From Agriotes lineatus (taxonomy: Eukaryota; Arthropoda; Insecta; Coleoptera; Elateridae), in NCBI GenBank assembly GCA_940337035.1, contig CALNHX010003636.1, forward strand, positions 62,001 to 126,000: a stretch of DNA of 64,000 nt, written 5' to 3'. The position numbers and the translations under genes were made by a program. Below are positions 32,566-42,440 of this stretch, piece after piece (the first letter of the stretch is position 1; the number at the start of each line of letters is the position of its first letter). A model generated the notes under the pieces. That model was not told the origin of the DNA. It ran no database searches and worked only from the letters and a program-made list of their open reading frames with translations.

Positions 32566-33470
32566 TAATATTACTAACATGTAACATTGTAACATTGCTA
32601 ATTTGGTTGCAATACTAACTTGGATACGCATTGTACTAGCAGCTTGAAAACCTAACAATACAAAACAAGACTGATCTGTTTGATTACTATTCTTTACACG
32701 CCAAATAGTTCTATTAGCGTGTGGTAAAGCAGGTTGTTTATACAACGACGAAAAAGAATCACACGAGATGCATTTGTTCTTAATTTATCAAGTATATGAG
32801 ATTAGCTTCATCACGGTAATTCAAGGAACTTCGGAAAATATTTTATAAATTTTGACAACGGCTGCAGTATCCGCGCTTGTATAACAACTAAGATCGGTTG
32901 TCGCACGAATAAGTACTAGTTCTGGTCGCATTTTTACAATGATTTTCTTATAATCTTCAGAAAATCCAAACAAGTGTTTCAGAGATTAACAACAGGAAAA
33001 GGTGAACTTCTTGAATGCTTGAGAGTTGTGGCTTCGGCTTAACTTAACGAGAAATCCTGTTCTTTAGTATATGACACCATACCTTTAAGAAAAGATGTAA
33101 TGCTTGCAAACATGAATTACTATGCCTTGAATATTAATGTAGTTAGCGTAAGTAGCTGTAATTATGTTAGAACATTGGATTTCTATACGAATTATGTCTG
33201 AATTGTTTATATTCAACGTGAATGCGAAATACGAGTGATAATCTTCCTTTAAAATCAAATTATCAAACTGCAGTCTTTTAATAGTTATTTATTCAAGAGT
33301 GATATATTAAATTTTTTCCAATACCTACACATTAGGACTTTAGAAATTAAAATGTATAGCTATTAAGGCGAATTTTAACATAACCTCGACCTCGATTTTT
33401 AAACCCTCTGTAAAACACGAGTTGGCTTCAATATTTTTTCTACAGCCGAGGAGTTTGTTAGCCAAAATGC
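32566..33470. other. No gene seen
   Basis: A+T-rich spacer with scattered short frames on both strands and no recognised motif. Confidence 0.45.
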
Positions 33471-33575
33471 CTTCGGGGCTCCGCCCCTCTCCAAGGGGGC
33501 CCTCGGAGGTCCGCTTCTCTCCAAGGGGGTCCTCGGTGCTCTGCCCCTCTCCAATCGGGCCCTCGGGGCTCCGCA
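33471..33575. repeat. 30-bp GC-rich tandem repeat, about 3.5 units
   Basis: Units of the type CCTCGGGGCTCCGCCCCTCT followed by CCAAGGGGGC, period 30 bp, with units diverged by a few bases each. The unit contains the self-complementary GGGGCTCCGCCCC. Because 30 is a multiple of 3 and the unit lacks stops, both strands are open (10-residue repeats such as RSPEGPLGEG on minus), which creates artificial long frames. It is strikingly GC-rich compared with its surroundings. Confidence 0.85.
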
Positions 33576-33732
33576 TACAAATGGGTTTAAATAATTGCAT
33601 ACTATAATATTTTACGCTAATGTATTCAGAAGTCAATAGTTTTAATCACTAGTGCATGAAGAGGTACTTTAATAGCGAGATTTTAGTGAATTAAATGCAG
33701 ATCTTTAGGTAGGTATTGGAAAATAGTAGATT

Positions 33733-33851
33733 ATATTATAAGTGAGAGAAATGCATCATTTGCGAGTGAGAATTTTGAATCGCGGGTGCCCCAGCACGAC
33801 CGATACAATTTCTCACGAACTTATAATGGCATTTCGCTCACGTGTGATATA
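33733..33851. repeat. Foldback palindrome P9
   Basis: Arms ATATTATAAGTGAGAGAAAT... and ...ATTTCGCTCACGTGTGATAT; inner GTGAGAATTTTGAATCG with CGATACAATTTCTCAC; GC-rich centre CGGGTGCCCCAGCACG. Confidence 0.75.
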
Positions 33852-33932
33852 CGACGTTTTATCTTACAGTAGCAATTTGTATGCCTAAACAGTTTGAGCC
33901 GTCAGAATATGTCGCAAAACAGACAATAGATA

Positions 33933-34663
33933 AAGGGTGTTTTTTTTTTTAGAGGGATGCAACTTTAAATTGAAATAAAACACAGAAAGATGTTTTTAAT
34001 TTCCATGAAATTGGCTTTATTTGAAAGATAATTTTATGGCATTTATGTTTGAATATGTTTTCGGGCATGTGACCGCCGCGATTGGCGTATACATGACGTA
34101 ATCTGAAGGTCCAATTTTCACATACTCTTTTCGCAGTAAATCAGGCTGTATTTCATTTCAGCAATAACGCGTCGAATTTTGGCTTTCAAGTGCTCAATTG
34201 TTTCCGGTTTATCGGCATAGACATGCGACTTTACATATCCTCCAAGAAAATAATCTAATGGCGTCAAATCGCACAAACGAGGTGGCCAGTTAACAGATCC
34301 ACGAAATGGATTTTCAACTGGCCACCTCTTTCGTGCGATTGGACGGCGTTAGATTATTTTCTTTGAGAATATGTAAAGTCGCATGTCTAAGTCGATAAAC
34401 CGGAAACAATTGAGCACTTGGAAGCCAACATTCGACGCGTTATTGCCGAAATACAGCCTGATTTACTGCGAAGAGTGTGTGAAACTTGGACCTACAGATT
34501 ACATCATGTACACGCCAGCCGCGACCGTCACGTGTTCGTAATCATATTCAAACATAAATGCCATAAAATTATCTTTCAAATAAAGCCAATTTCATGGATA
34601 TTAAAAACATCTTTCTGTGTTTTATTTCAATTTAAAGTTGTATCCCTCTAAAAAAACACCCTT
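33933..34663. mobile_element. 731-bp snap-back element built from two inverted transposase 3' ends
   Basis: TIRs start AAGGGTGTTTTTTTTTTAGA and end AAAAAAACACCCTT, with TA on each side (33931-33932, 34664-34665). Nearly the whole element is a palindrome with ~345-bp arms meeting near 34300 in GGCCAGTTAACAGATCCACG and its partner. Each arm, read outward, encodes the C-terminal part of a mariner/Tc-like transposase: a DLTPLDYFLGGYVKS motif (third catalytic acidic region), ADKPETIEHL and IRRVIAEIQPDLL, ending in ASRDRHVFVIIFKHK. So it is an inverted dimer of a transposon right end. No complete transposase remains. Confidence 0.88.
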
Positions 34664-34695
34664 TAGTTACAGTAGCACCTATTACCATACATTAT

Positions 34696-34802
34696 ACAAC
34701 TGTTTTCAGTGACTAAAATAAAGTTTTATTCACTAGTGAGTATAAACATCTTTTATGCTCACTAGTGAATAAAACTTCATTTTAGTCACTGAAAACAGTT
34801 GT
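34696..34802. repeat. Near-perfect 107-bp hairpin P10
   Basis: Arms ACAACTGTTTTCAGTGACTA... and its reverse complement ...CACTGAAAACAGTTGT, 45 bp each with very few mismatches, loop about 17 bp. It lies exactly at the truncated 5' edge of the next retrotransposon. Much better conserved than P1-P9. Confidence 0.9.
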
Positions 34803-36296
34803 CTAATGTACTGGGACCTATTTAGGGAATTAGTAGATCAACCACTGTCACTGGATGTTCCTTTAAAAACGGAAGATGAACTGACCACAGCAATAGAACG
34901 TTTCAACGAAACTGTTCAACAAGCCTGTTGGCAAGCTACTCCGCAAAAAACACAGCATATCAGAAGCTCAGAGTGCCCTGTAATTGTGAAGCAAAAAATT
35001 GCTGAAAAGCGAAGGCTTCGGCGAAGATGGCAAACAACAAGACACCCAGCAGATAAGAGAAGATTAAATTTAGCAACCGCTGAACTCAAACGGCTCCTCT
35101 CTGGCATCAAAAATTAATCTATACAAAACTATTTGAGATATTTATTCTTAACAGAAGCTACTGAATACTCGCTTTGGGAAGCGACCAAAAAGTTAAAAAA
35201 GCCACAACAACAAAAAACACCTGCTCGTACTGTCAATGGAAACTGGGCGAGAACTGACCAAGAAAAAGCACTGACCTTTGCAAACCACCTAACTGAGGTA
35301 TTCCAACCCTTCCCATCTGAAATCTCAAATGAAGAAGAAGATGAAATACAACAGTTTTCTAAATCCCCTTTCCAGATGTGCTTAGCCATTAAAAATATTA
35401 CTATAGGTGAAACTACAAATGTAATTCTTCGCAATTTGAATCCACGGAAAGCACCCGGATATGACCTGGTCACGGGAAAGATTCTGAACGAACTTTCACA
35501 TTAAGGTATAAGGTTCATAACCTATTTGTTTAATGCAGTGTTACGATTACGCTTCATCCCTCCACAACGAAAAGTTGCCACGATAATTCTAATCCTCAAA
35601 CCGGGAAAGCCTAAAGAAAATGTAGCATCATACAGACCAATTAGTTTGCTACCAGTGTTATCCAAGGTTCTTGAAAAATTGTTATTAAACAGAATTACAC
35701 CTATCCTACTAAACAACCACTTAATTCCTGACCACCAATTTGAGTTTCGCCAACAACATGCTACCATAGAGCAAGTTAATGGAGTCGTGTATAAGATTGT
35801 CAAAGATTTTGAAGCAAAAAGGTATTGTTCGGCTGTATTCATAGATGTGACACGAGCGTTTGACAAAGTTTGGCACGATGGTTTGCTTTTCAAAATCAAG
35901 AACATATTACCGCCAGACTACTATCAACTCATCAAGTCATATCTAACCGACAGACACTTCCTTGTCAAGTTTGAAGAATACCAAACAACATTATTGCCAA
36001 TTAACTCAGCCGTTCCTGAAGGTAGTGTCTTGGGACCTATATTACACCTTCTGTTTACAGCAGATCTACCTACCATCGCAACAATAATGACTGCAACTTT
36101 TGCCGACGACACGCCGGTATTAGCATCGCATTCCGACTCGAATATGGCATCTCACATCCTTCAAGTCCATCTGAATACATTGCAATTATGGTTTAGTAAA
36201 TGGTGAATCAAAATTAATGAAACAAAATAAGTACAAGTGACCTTCACAACAAGAAGAGATACCTGGCCACCTGTCTCGCTGAATAACCAGCAAGTA

Positions 36297-36552
36297 TCGA
36301 GAGATCCAAAAAAAAACTGTTCCTCAGCGGGCTGTGGAAATTCAACGTAAGAATAATATGTTGGTGACACTGTACGTCAATATCAAATTCGAGGTTATCA
36401 GGTTAGGTTTTCCGTCAGTTATGACACAAAATGACGCAAATCCTAACCTGCTAACCTCGAATTTGAGATAGACGTACAGTGTCACCAACATATTATTCAT
36501 ACATTGAATTTCCACAGCCCGCTGAGGAACAGTTTTTTTTTGGATCTCTCGA
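36297..36552. mobile_element. 256-bp foldback MITE with TA duplication (related to M1 core)
   Basis: Ends TCGAGAGATCCAAAAAAAAA and TTTTTTTTTGGATCTCTCGA, flanked by TA (36295-36296, 36553-36554). Inverted over nearly its whole length. Outer ends differ from the MITE at 16532, but the core shares GAGGTTANCAGGTTAG and AACCTGCTAACCT and the adjacent GACGTACAGT/GACTTACAGT. The insertion site within an RT frame gives a clean empty-site reconstruction. Confidence 0.92.
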
Positions 36553-36670
36553 TACCTCAAGCGCAAAGTGGCAAATACTTAGGAATCCACCTTGATAGAC
36601 GATTGACATGGAGGAAGCACATCTGGACTAAATGCAAACAACTGGGTGAAATATATAGGAGAATGTACTG

Positions 36671-38057
36671 GCTATTAGGTCGCATATCTCAACTATCTCT
36701 GGAAAATAAGATACTATTATATAAAGTTATTCTCAAACCGGTATGGTCCTACGGAATACAGCTGTGGGGAAAGCAAGTAATTTTAATATAGATATTTTAA
36801 GACGCTTTCAAGCCAAGACGCTGAGATCCATAGTAAATGCTCCCTGGTATGTACCTAATGAGGTTATACGTCGAGATCTTAATATCCCCACAATAAATGA
36901 AGAGATACAACAATACAGTGTACGGTACCGAGTTCTGCTTCGTGCCCACCTAAACACACTAATTGAGTGTCTACTGGAAGAAGAAGACGAGGAGCCCAGA
37001 CTTAAGAGAATAACTGGCTATTAGGTCGCATATCTCAACTATCTCTGGAAAATAAGATACTATTATATAAAGTTATTCTCAAACCGGTATGGTCCTACGG
37101 AATACAGCTGTGGGGAATAGCAAGTAATTCTAATATAGATATTTTAAGAAGCTTTCAAGCCAAGACGCTGAGATCCATAGTAAATGCTCCCTGGTATGTA
37201 ACTAATGAGGTTATACGTCGAGATCTTAATATCCCCACAATAAATGAAGAAATACAACAATACAGTGTAAGGTACCGAGTTCTGCTTCGTGCCCACCTAA
37301 ACACACTAATTGAGTGTCTACTGGAAGAAGAAGACGAGGAGCCCAGACTTAAGAGAATAACTGGCTATTAGGTCGCATATCTCAACTATCTCTGGAAAAT
37401 AAGATACTATTATATAAAGTTATTCTCAAACCGGTATGGTCCTACGGAATACAGCTGTGGGGAATAGCAAGTAATTCTAATATAGATATTTTAAGAAGCT
37501 TTCAAGCCAAGACGCTGAGATCCATAGTAAATGCTCCCTGGTATGTAACTAATGAGGTTATACGTCGAGATCTTAATATCCCCACAATAAATGAAGAAAT
37601 ACAACAATACAGTGTAAGGTACCGAGTTCTGCTTCGTGCCCACCTAAACACACTAATTGAGTGTCTACTGGAAGAAGAAGACGAGGAGCCCAGACTTAAG
37701 AGAATAACTGGCTATTAGGTCGCATATCTCAACTATCTCTGGAAAATAAGATACTATTATATAAAGTTATTCTCAAACCGGTATGGTCCTACGGAATACA
37801 GCTGTGGGGAATAGCAAGTAATTCTAATATAGATATTTTAAGAAGCTTTCAAGCCAAGACGCTGAGATCCATAGTAAATGCTCCCTGGTATGTAACTAAT
37901 GAGGTTATACGTCGAGATCTTAATATCCCCACAATAAATGAAGAAATACAACAATACAGTGTAAGGTACCGAGTTCTGCTTCGTGCCCACCTAAACACAC
38001 TAATTGAGTGTCTACTGGAAGAAGAAGACGAGGAGCCCAGACTTAAGAGAATAAGGA
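36671..38057 (+). repeat. Four tandem 347-bp units of RT C-terminal sequence
   Basis: Units begin at GCTATTAGGTCGCATATCTC at 36671, 37017, 37364 and 37711. Unit 1 is 346 bp and carries private differences (a missing base in GGGGAAAGCAAG and several substitutions); units 2-4 look identical on reading. 347 is not a multiple of three, so each unit shifts frame and ends translation with a TAG at its junction. Only the last unit continues into the natural end (RTSKLPNRFE). Confidence 0.95.
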
Positions 38058-38083
38058 CATCTAAACTCCCAAATAGATTCGAG

Positions 38084-38930
38084 TGATTGTGTGTTAAGCT
38101 ATAGTAACTACGGACCAATCTAGTTAGTTTTTAATTTAGGGAATTTGTTAATGGACATTTTCCACCATGACATGCATGTGAAATATTATATCATTTACTA
38201 AATATCAACAATGACAGATTGCAAAGTATTTAATAATAAAAAAAAATTTTTTTAGTTGTGTCACTATTTTTTAAGGTAATTACGTCGAATTTTGAACGAT
38301 TTCAAATTATTCAGCTACTTTGTGAGTGATTCGCAAGCATATGTTTACTGTAACCTTATTATTATGTGTTTTTTCACGCTTTGGTTATTGAAGGCTTATA
38401 ATTATCCGTCAGGCGTTAGCATACGTTAAACTTTGACTGATTAATTTATCTTACCTTATGAATGGATACCAATTCTAGGTAACCTTCTTGCGTTTTATGC
38501 TTTTCTTTCAAAAGTTTCTTTGAAAAGAGTGAACGAATTGATCAAATTTTCCTTAACGTAAAGGTTCATTTGGATCTGCTTTATACTTAAATATTTCAAT
38601 TGCGGAAATTGCATTAAATTAATATATTTTAATTTATCTACTCAATTTATTATCTTCTAGGTGAGTACATGACTATAATGATGTATCGTTATTGACTTGG
38701 TATTTTTTACATCGAACTTTTCGAAGTTTTTACTTATTTAAGTAGAGTGATGATTACATATACTTGATTTGCTGATGCTGTTATTTTTCTCTTGTACCGT
38801 TTTGATTCACGAAGTTAATAAACTTGGTTGTACTTCTTATTTGGTTGTCTTTTTCGGTTTGTTTGTGGTATTTTCAACTTTTGCGTGATCCGACAACAGG
38901 AATGCGACTACCGCGTCAACCGTTCGGGAC
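38084..38930. other. 3' flank of the Jockey-like element; no gene seen
   Basis: 38084-38250 is probably the 3' untranslated region, with an A-run near 38236-38247 that could be the tail. The rest is A+T-rich without a supported feature. Confidence 0.45.
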
Positions 38931-38934
38931 TATT

Positions 38935-39648
38935 CGGCTGCTCCATCGAAAAACACAGTATCCAACATTTTTTGTGAAATTGAGGTGAATGTTTTTATGT
39001 AGATACTGTGTTGCCCCGCATCTTTCTAGCTAATCAGATTTGAGCTATCTATACTGGTTACGTATTTAGAGCTACCCATAAACACAGTATCTACATGCAT
39101 TTCTTCTGTTCTCCAATTCAAAACACAGCAAGTCATTATAATGTTCGAAAGAACCAAAGAAAACACAGTATCTGGTAGTTACTGTGTTTTAGAAAAACAA
39201 CGAGCAAACTTTTTTGTCAAAATTCTGTGTATAACACAGTATCTACGAGATACTGTGTTTTGTTGCAGATCATAAATTTTGAATATTTTTATTGTTTTTG
39301 TATTTGTTTAAGTTGTCCATCATATCTTTTTGATAAAAAAAATTCGTATAGCTATCGTAAAAAAAATAATAAAACTGTTCTTGTAGATACTGTGTATAAA
39401 ATTAATTTTATTCTCACTTCCGCCCACCCATTGGATTTCAAAACACAGTAACTACATTTTACCATAAAACTTTAGGGTTGCAAGATTTTTGGTCAGACAG
39501 TAAAAATTATACTTTAATACAGACTGCAAATATGCGGGATTTAACTTTGGGAATGCATGCAGAGTGTGGGGCCATCGATCTAAAGTGTTTCCTTGTTTCC
39601 CAACATTTTACTCATTATCACATACTGTGTTATTCGATGGAGCAGCCG
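38935..39648. mobile_element. 714-bp DNA transposon with TIRs, TATT duplication and an internal AACACAGTATCTAC array
   Basis: TIRs CGGCTGCTCCATCGAAAAAC and its inverse GTTATTCGATGGAGCAGCCG run on into the motif ACACAGTAT, about 27 bp in all. TATT lies on both sides (38931-38934, 39649-39652). Inside, the motif AACACAGTATCTAC or close variants occurs in both orientations at about 38952, 38999(-), 39081, 39123 (partial), 39163, 39175(-), 39233, 39248(-), 39383(-), 39441 and 39622(-). The motif is the inner part of the TIR, so the array probably repeats the transposase-binding site. No transposase frame. The superfamily is not evident to me. Confidence 0.85.
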
Positions 39649-39652
39649 TATT

Positions 39653-40908
39653 GGCTCTGGCCCCCTTTGTAAGTACATGTGATGGTTGTTTTAACAGATA
39701 ATCACGCGAGCTAGTTTGCAACATTTATTACCAACGTCGGAAAACACGGTTCCAATTAACAACGTTCGACATTCTTTAGGAATCGTTGGCGTAATAAAAA
39801 TTTGGCGCCCAAAGTGGGGCGTTTCTATTTCACGTAGTCCTGAGTTTGACCATCTCGTTCAGTTGATGCCCAAAATATCTATATGTAATCTATGCATCTC
39901 TTGTGAATGTTTTGTAATTTCCCGGCTGCATACATGCTGGTAACATTCCACGTTCCTATTTAGGTAGTTAGTAAATTTTGCAAGATCTTATTAGAAAACT
40001 GATCGGGGAATTTGAACCTTCAGCATATTTTATTTGATTCTATTCATGATGATGGTGAACTATAAATACCTAAGTAAGTCTTTAATTCAGTGATGTCTCG
40101 TTGGTTTCTGCATCCATACGCTGTTAACCTTTAATCAAGGCCCCTCCGCCTTTAGGGCCAGTGTTCCAACGTACACATTGCTCTATTCCCAATAGCTCAT
40201 CCGCTCTAAGTTTTTGGCCACCAAGATGGGACTTGCTTATTCCGGCAGTCATTTAGTCGCTAATAAAAGCCATTAGCTTCTATGCTAGTTTTGGTACTCC
40301 CCGAAAATTTGGTTTACGCGGTACGTGCTATATCTAATTGGCCTTCCCCGATCCGCCTGCTAGGGATGTGACCGATAGAGTTAGCAACCCCTCACGGGTT
40401 AATACTCCATATATGCAAAAAAACCAATGACAGTAAGAAATTTTGTATGATACTCAACCTCACTTTCTTAATCATTTTCAAGTCTATAATATTTCTTTTT
40501 GTTTTTGTTTGTTTTAGCGTTAACAATAAATTTAATCGCCTTTTCTTGTTATTGCGACGGTAGAGCAAAGCTATTGTAATTTTCTTATTCACTTAATGTT
40601 GATAACTGGGTCCAAAACACGCCGTGACTCTCCATTCTTATGATCGTACAACTCCGTCTAGTCAAAGTGCGGACTGCTTCTTGTCAGTCTCTAGATTGCC
40701 TAAGTGGTAAATTATTTCGTGCGTTGTCTAAAATATGACAATCGCTATGTGAGATGTCTGGAACAGACGTCAATCCTCGAATTGTCTGGGAATTTGACTA
40801 TTCTGCAGATTACATAGGCAATCCGCGGATTCACTTGTTTTTACACTTTGTCGGCAACATATACACTAATATAGGGCGAACGTTGTTAATACATTTTATT
40901 AATTATAG
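39653..40908. other. No gene recognised; upstream region or first intron of the CLIP protease homolog
   Basis: A signal-peptide exon should lie here or further left, but no candidate stands out. The open frame at 40754-40999 is a wrong-frame overlap of the CLIP exon. A moderately GC-rich part at 40130-40400 is unassigned. Confidence 0.4.
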
Positions 40909-41347
40909 ACCCATGTACGACCCCAAATGGAGAAATAGGAAAATGCTTTTCCGTATTTTACTGTGCGGCGCTGCGGGACGCCTTTACAGATGTAACTAAT
41001 GCAGTAGAAGCAGCACACTTAAGTGGATTTATATGCGAAAGAGACGATACTATAAATGGGTTTACTGTGTGTTGTGTGATGTCATCAAATTCGACAATTG
41101 TTCATAAAAGAGAAGAACTAAAACCAGCCGACGTTCCAACTAAATTTCTTGAAACTCGTCTTTGTGGATTACAGCATCGAGACGATTATTTTTCTTCGTC
41201 CACCGCCATAGCTATAGACGAATTTCCGTGGATAGCAATAATTACTAGGTATGAAGAGTATGAAGACCATTGTACAGGAACGTTGATCAATTCAAGGTAC
41301 GTTCTTACAACAGGAACTTGTTTGGACCATTATCGGGATAATAAAAT
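40909..41347 (+). CDS. CLIP domain plus protease N-terminal exon of a serine protease homolog
   Basis: Acceptor TTATAG|ACCCATG. The exon begins with a CLIP domain: Cys pattern CTTPNGEIGKCFSVFYC, then HLSGFICERDDTINGFTVCC, six cysteines in the usual order. After a linker comes RLCGLQHRDDYFSSS and the protease start DEFPWIAIITRYEEY, then GTLINSRYVLTTGTCL. The normal R-IVGG activation site is absent and the His57 motif TAAHC reads TTGTC, so this cannot be an activated trypsin-like protease. Exon 2 ends at 41347 before GTAAGT. Secreted; SPHs with CLIP domains act as cofactors in prophenoloxidase or Toll-type cascades (family knowledge, role here inferred). Confidence 0.85.
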
Positions 41348-41403
41348 GTAAGTCTATTAAAATGTAGCTATAAGTAATCTTAATAATTTCTGCATTACTT
41401 CAG
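41348..41403 (+). other. 56-nt intron of the CLIP serine protease homolog
   Basis: GTAAGT donor, TTACTTCAG acceptor. Splicing joins AAA-AT to T-GTT, giving NKIVRLGDFY in one frame. Confidence 0.85.
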
Positions 41404-41594
41404 TGTTCGACTTGGAGATTTTTATCGATTTAACGAAACATCTTGTGTTAAGGATCCAGATGTTGATGCAACTGATTGCACTGAAACTGAAATATATGGC
41501 ATAGAGGATGTAATATCGCACCCATTTGCTTTCGAATTTGGTTTCAACGATATAGCGTTGGTACGACTAAATAAAACAGTCTCCTATTATACAG
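41404..41594 (+). CDS. Protease-domain exon of the CLIP serine protease homolog
   Basis: Encodes VRLGDFYRFNETSCV, TDCTETEIYGIEDVISHP and FNDIALVRLNKTVSYYT. The Asp102 motif DIALVRL is conserved. It ends before GTAAGG with one base of the next codon, a phase that matches the start of the terminal exon at 19247 (two bases), showing that the two belong to one gene family with the same structure. The terminal exon of this copy was not found downstream; the 28S fragment and BEL insertion begin about 230-700 bp further on. Confidence 0.85.
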
Positions 41595-41800
41595 GTAAGG
41601 ACGGCTTCTATAAGGATTTTACTATAATGAGATCAGCCGAGTTACAACTGATCTACAACTCATAACATTGCCTTAATCGAGATTGGAAAGCACTTCAAAC
41701 ATGTTCAAATTTTTTTATCTTTATTAGAACCTTTATTTTAGAATTTCACTGCATTTAGTAATTAATTTCATTCTCATAAAATTCTAGCAATTCCAATACT

Positions 41801-41912
41801 TTTGGTCATTGTGCACTAAATGAATTTCGGTATTAGACCGTGTCGTGATTGAGGTCGAAGAACTCAACGTTTCTTCCACTTTCGTAATGGGCTTAATCAG
41901 GAGAAAACCTTA
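41801..41912 (+). repeat. Left inverted repeat of a composite element
   Basis: GGTCATTGTG ... ATTGAGGTCGAAGAACTCAA CGTTTC pairs with the inverted sequence at 46140-46248 over about 110 bp with gaps; the stretch TTGAGGTCGAAGAACTCAAC is identical. Confidence 0.7.
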
Positions 41913-41924
41913 TACTTAGCCGTC

Positions 41925-42298
41925 AGCTGCATGTGTAGTCGCCTCTACGATACGAGGCCGCCATGAAGCCCTGACCAGTAGGAAGGTCGCGGCGTGGCGG
42001 TAAGCGCAGAAGGACTGGGCTCGAGCCCCTCGGAAGCCGCCGTCGGTGCAGATCTTGGTGGTAGTAGCAAATACTCCAGCGAGGCCTTGAAGGACTGACG
42101 TGAGAAGGATTTCGTATGAACAGCCGTTGCACACTAGTCAGTCGATCCTAAGCCCTAGGCGCTAGCCGATGTTGATGAAGGTGCGCGTTAAAGTACAGTA
42201 CTCTATGTGTACAGGACGCACGCTACTCACCTTGGGGCGAGAGGGAATCCGGTTCCTCTTCCGAAACCCGGCAGCGGAACCGTTAATAAGTCGGGCCC
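41925..42298 (+). pseudogene. 28S rRNA fragment (not a functional gene)
   Basis: About 375 bp of large-subunit rRNA in sense orientation. Universal landmarks: GCAGATCTTGGTGGTAGTAG followed by CAAATA, CAGTCGATCCTAAGCC, and GGGAATCCGGTTCC with CCCGGCAGCGGAACCG. It starts abruptly in GGCCGCCATGAAGCCC-type sequence and is cut on the right by the BEL LTR; GAGAGTTCTCTT just after the BEL (46075-46086) may be its continuation. Isolated from any rDNA unit. Confidence 0.88.
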
Positions 42299-42411
42299 TA
42301 TAGAAAACTAGATTAAGAGTCAGTTAAACTAAAAAAATTACAAAAATTACATATGTGTTTCATTAGAAAAATCACAATATAATTTGAATTAGTAATAAAT
42401 AGAATATTACA
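42299..42411 (+). repeat. 5' LTR of the short-LTR BEL element
   Basis: Direct repeat of 45951-46060 with scattered substitutions and a 5-bp indel near AGTAATA. First dinucleotide decayed from TG to TA. Confidence 0.85.
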
Positions 42412-42440
42412 TTGGTCCTTCAAGGTACAATAAACACGCT

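Larger units (their letters stand above)
34803..38083 (+). pseudogene. Jockey-like ORF2 (RT), broken, MITE-interrupted, 3' part tandemly amplified
   Basis: Starts inside ORF2 at YWDLFRELVDQPLSL. Later blocks: IKNITIGETTNVILRNLNPR and KAPGYDLVTGKILNEL (35390-35500), PPQRKVATIILILKPGKP and YRPISLLPVLSKVLEKLL (35560-35690), VFIDVTRAFDKVWHDGLL (35835), and the catalytic FADD at about 36100. Frame breaks at about 35117, 35505 and 36206. A MITE sits at 36297-36552; the reading on both sides is continuous (NNQQV, then PQAQSGKYLGIHLDRRLTW) once it and one TA are ignored. The C-terminal region WLLGRISQLSLENK to EEEDEEPRLKRI occurs four times (next features). Ends with a stop at 38081-38083. The N-terminal ORF2 part and ORF1 are missing. 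Confidence 0.88.

Noticed and set aside
33340..33636. Protein-coding gene with 10-residue repeats
   Set aside because: Open frames exist on both strands only because of a 30-bp tandem repeat; no start context or domain.
36671..38057. Satellite DNA or repeat-protein gene
   Set aside because: The unit is plainly RT C-terminal sequence, 347 bp is not a multiple of three and each junction creates a stop.
38935..39648. CRISPR-like array
   Set aside because: Repeat motif occurs in both orientations with irregular spacing and lies inside a TIR element of a eukaryote.
40754..40999. 81-codon gene starting MSGTDVNPR
   Set aside because: Its C-terminal third overlaps the CLIP exon in a different frame; the CLIP cysteine pattern is in the other frame.
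41925..42298. Active rRNA gene
   Set aside because: Only about 375 bp of 28S, cut on both sides and isolated from 18S/5.8S; a fragment.
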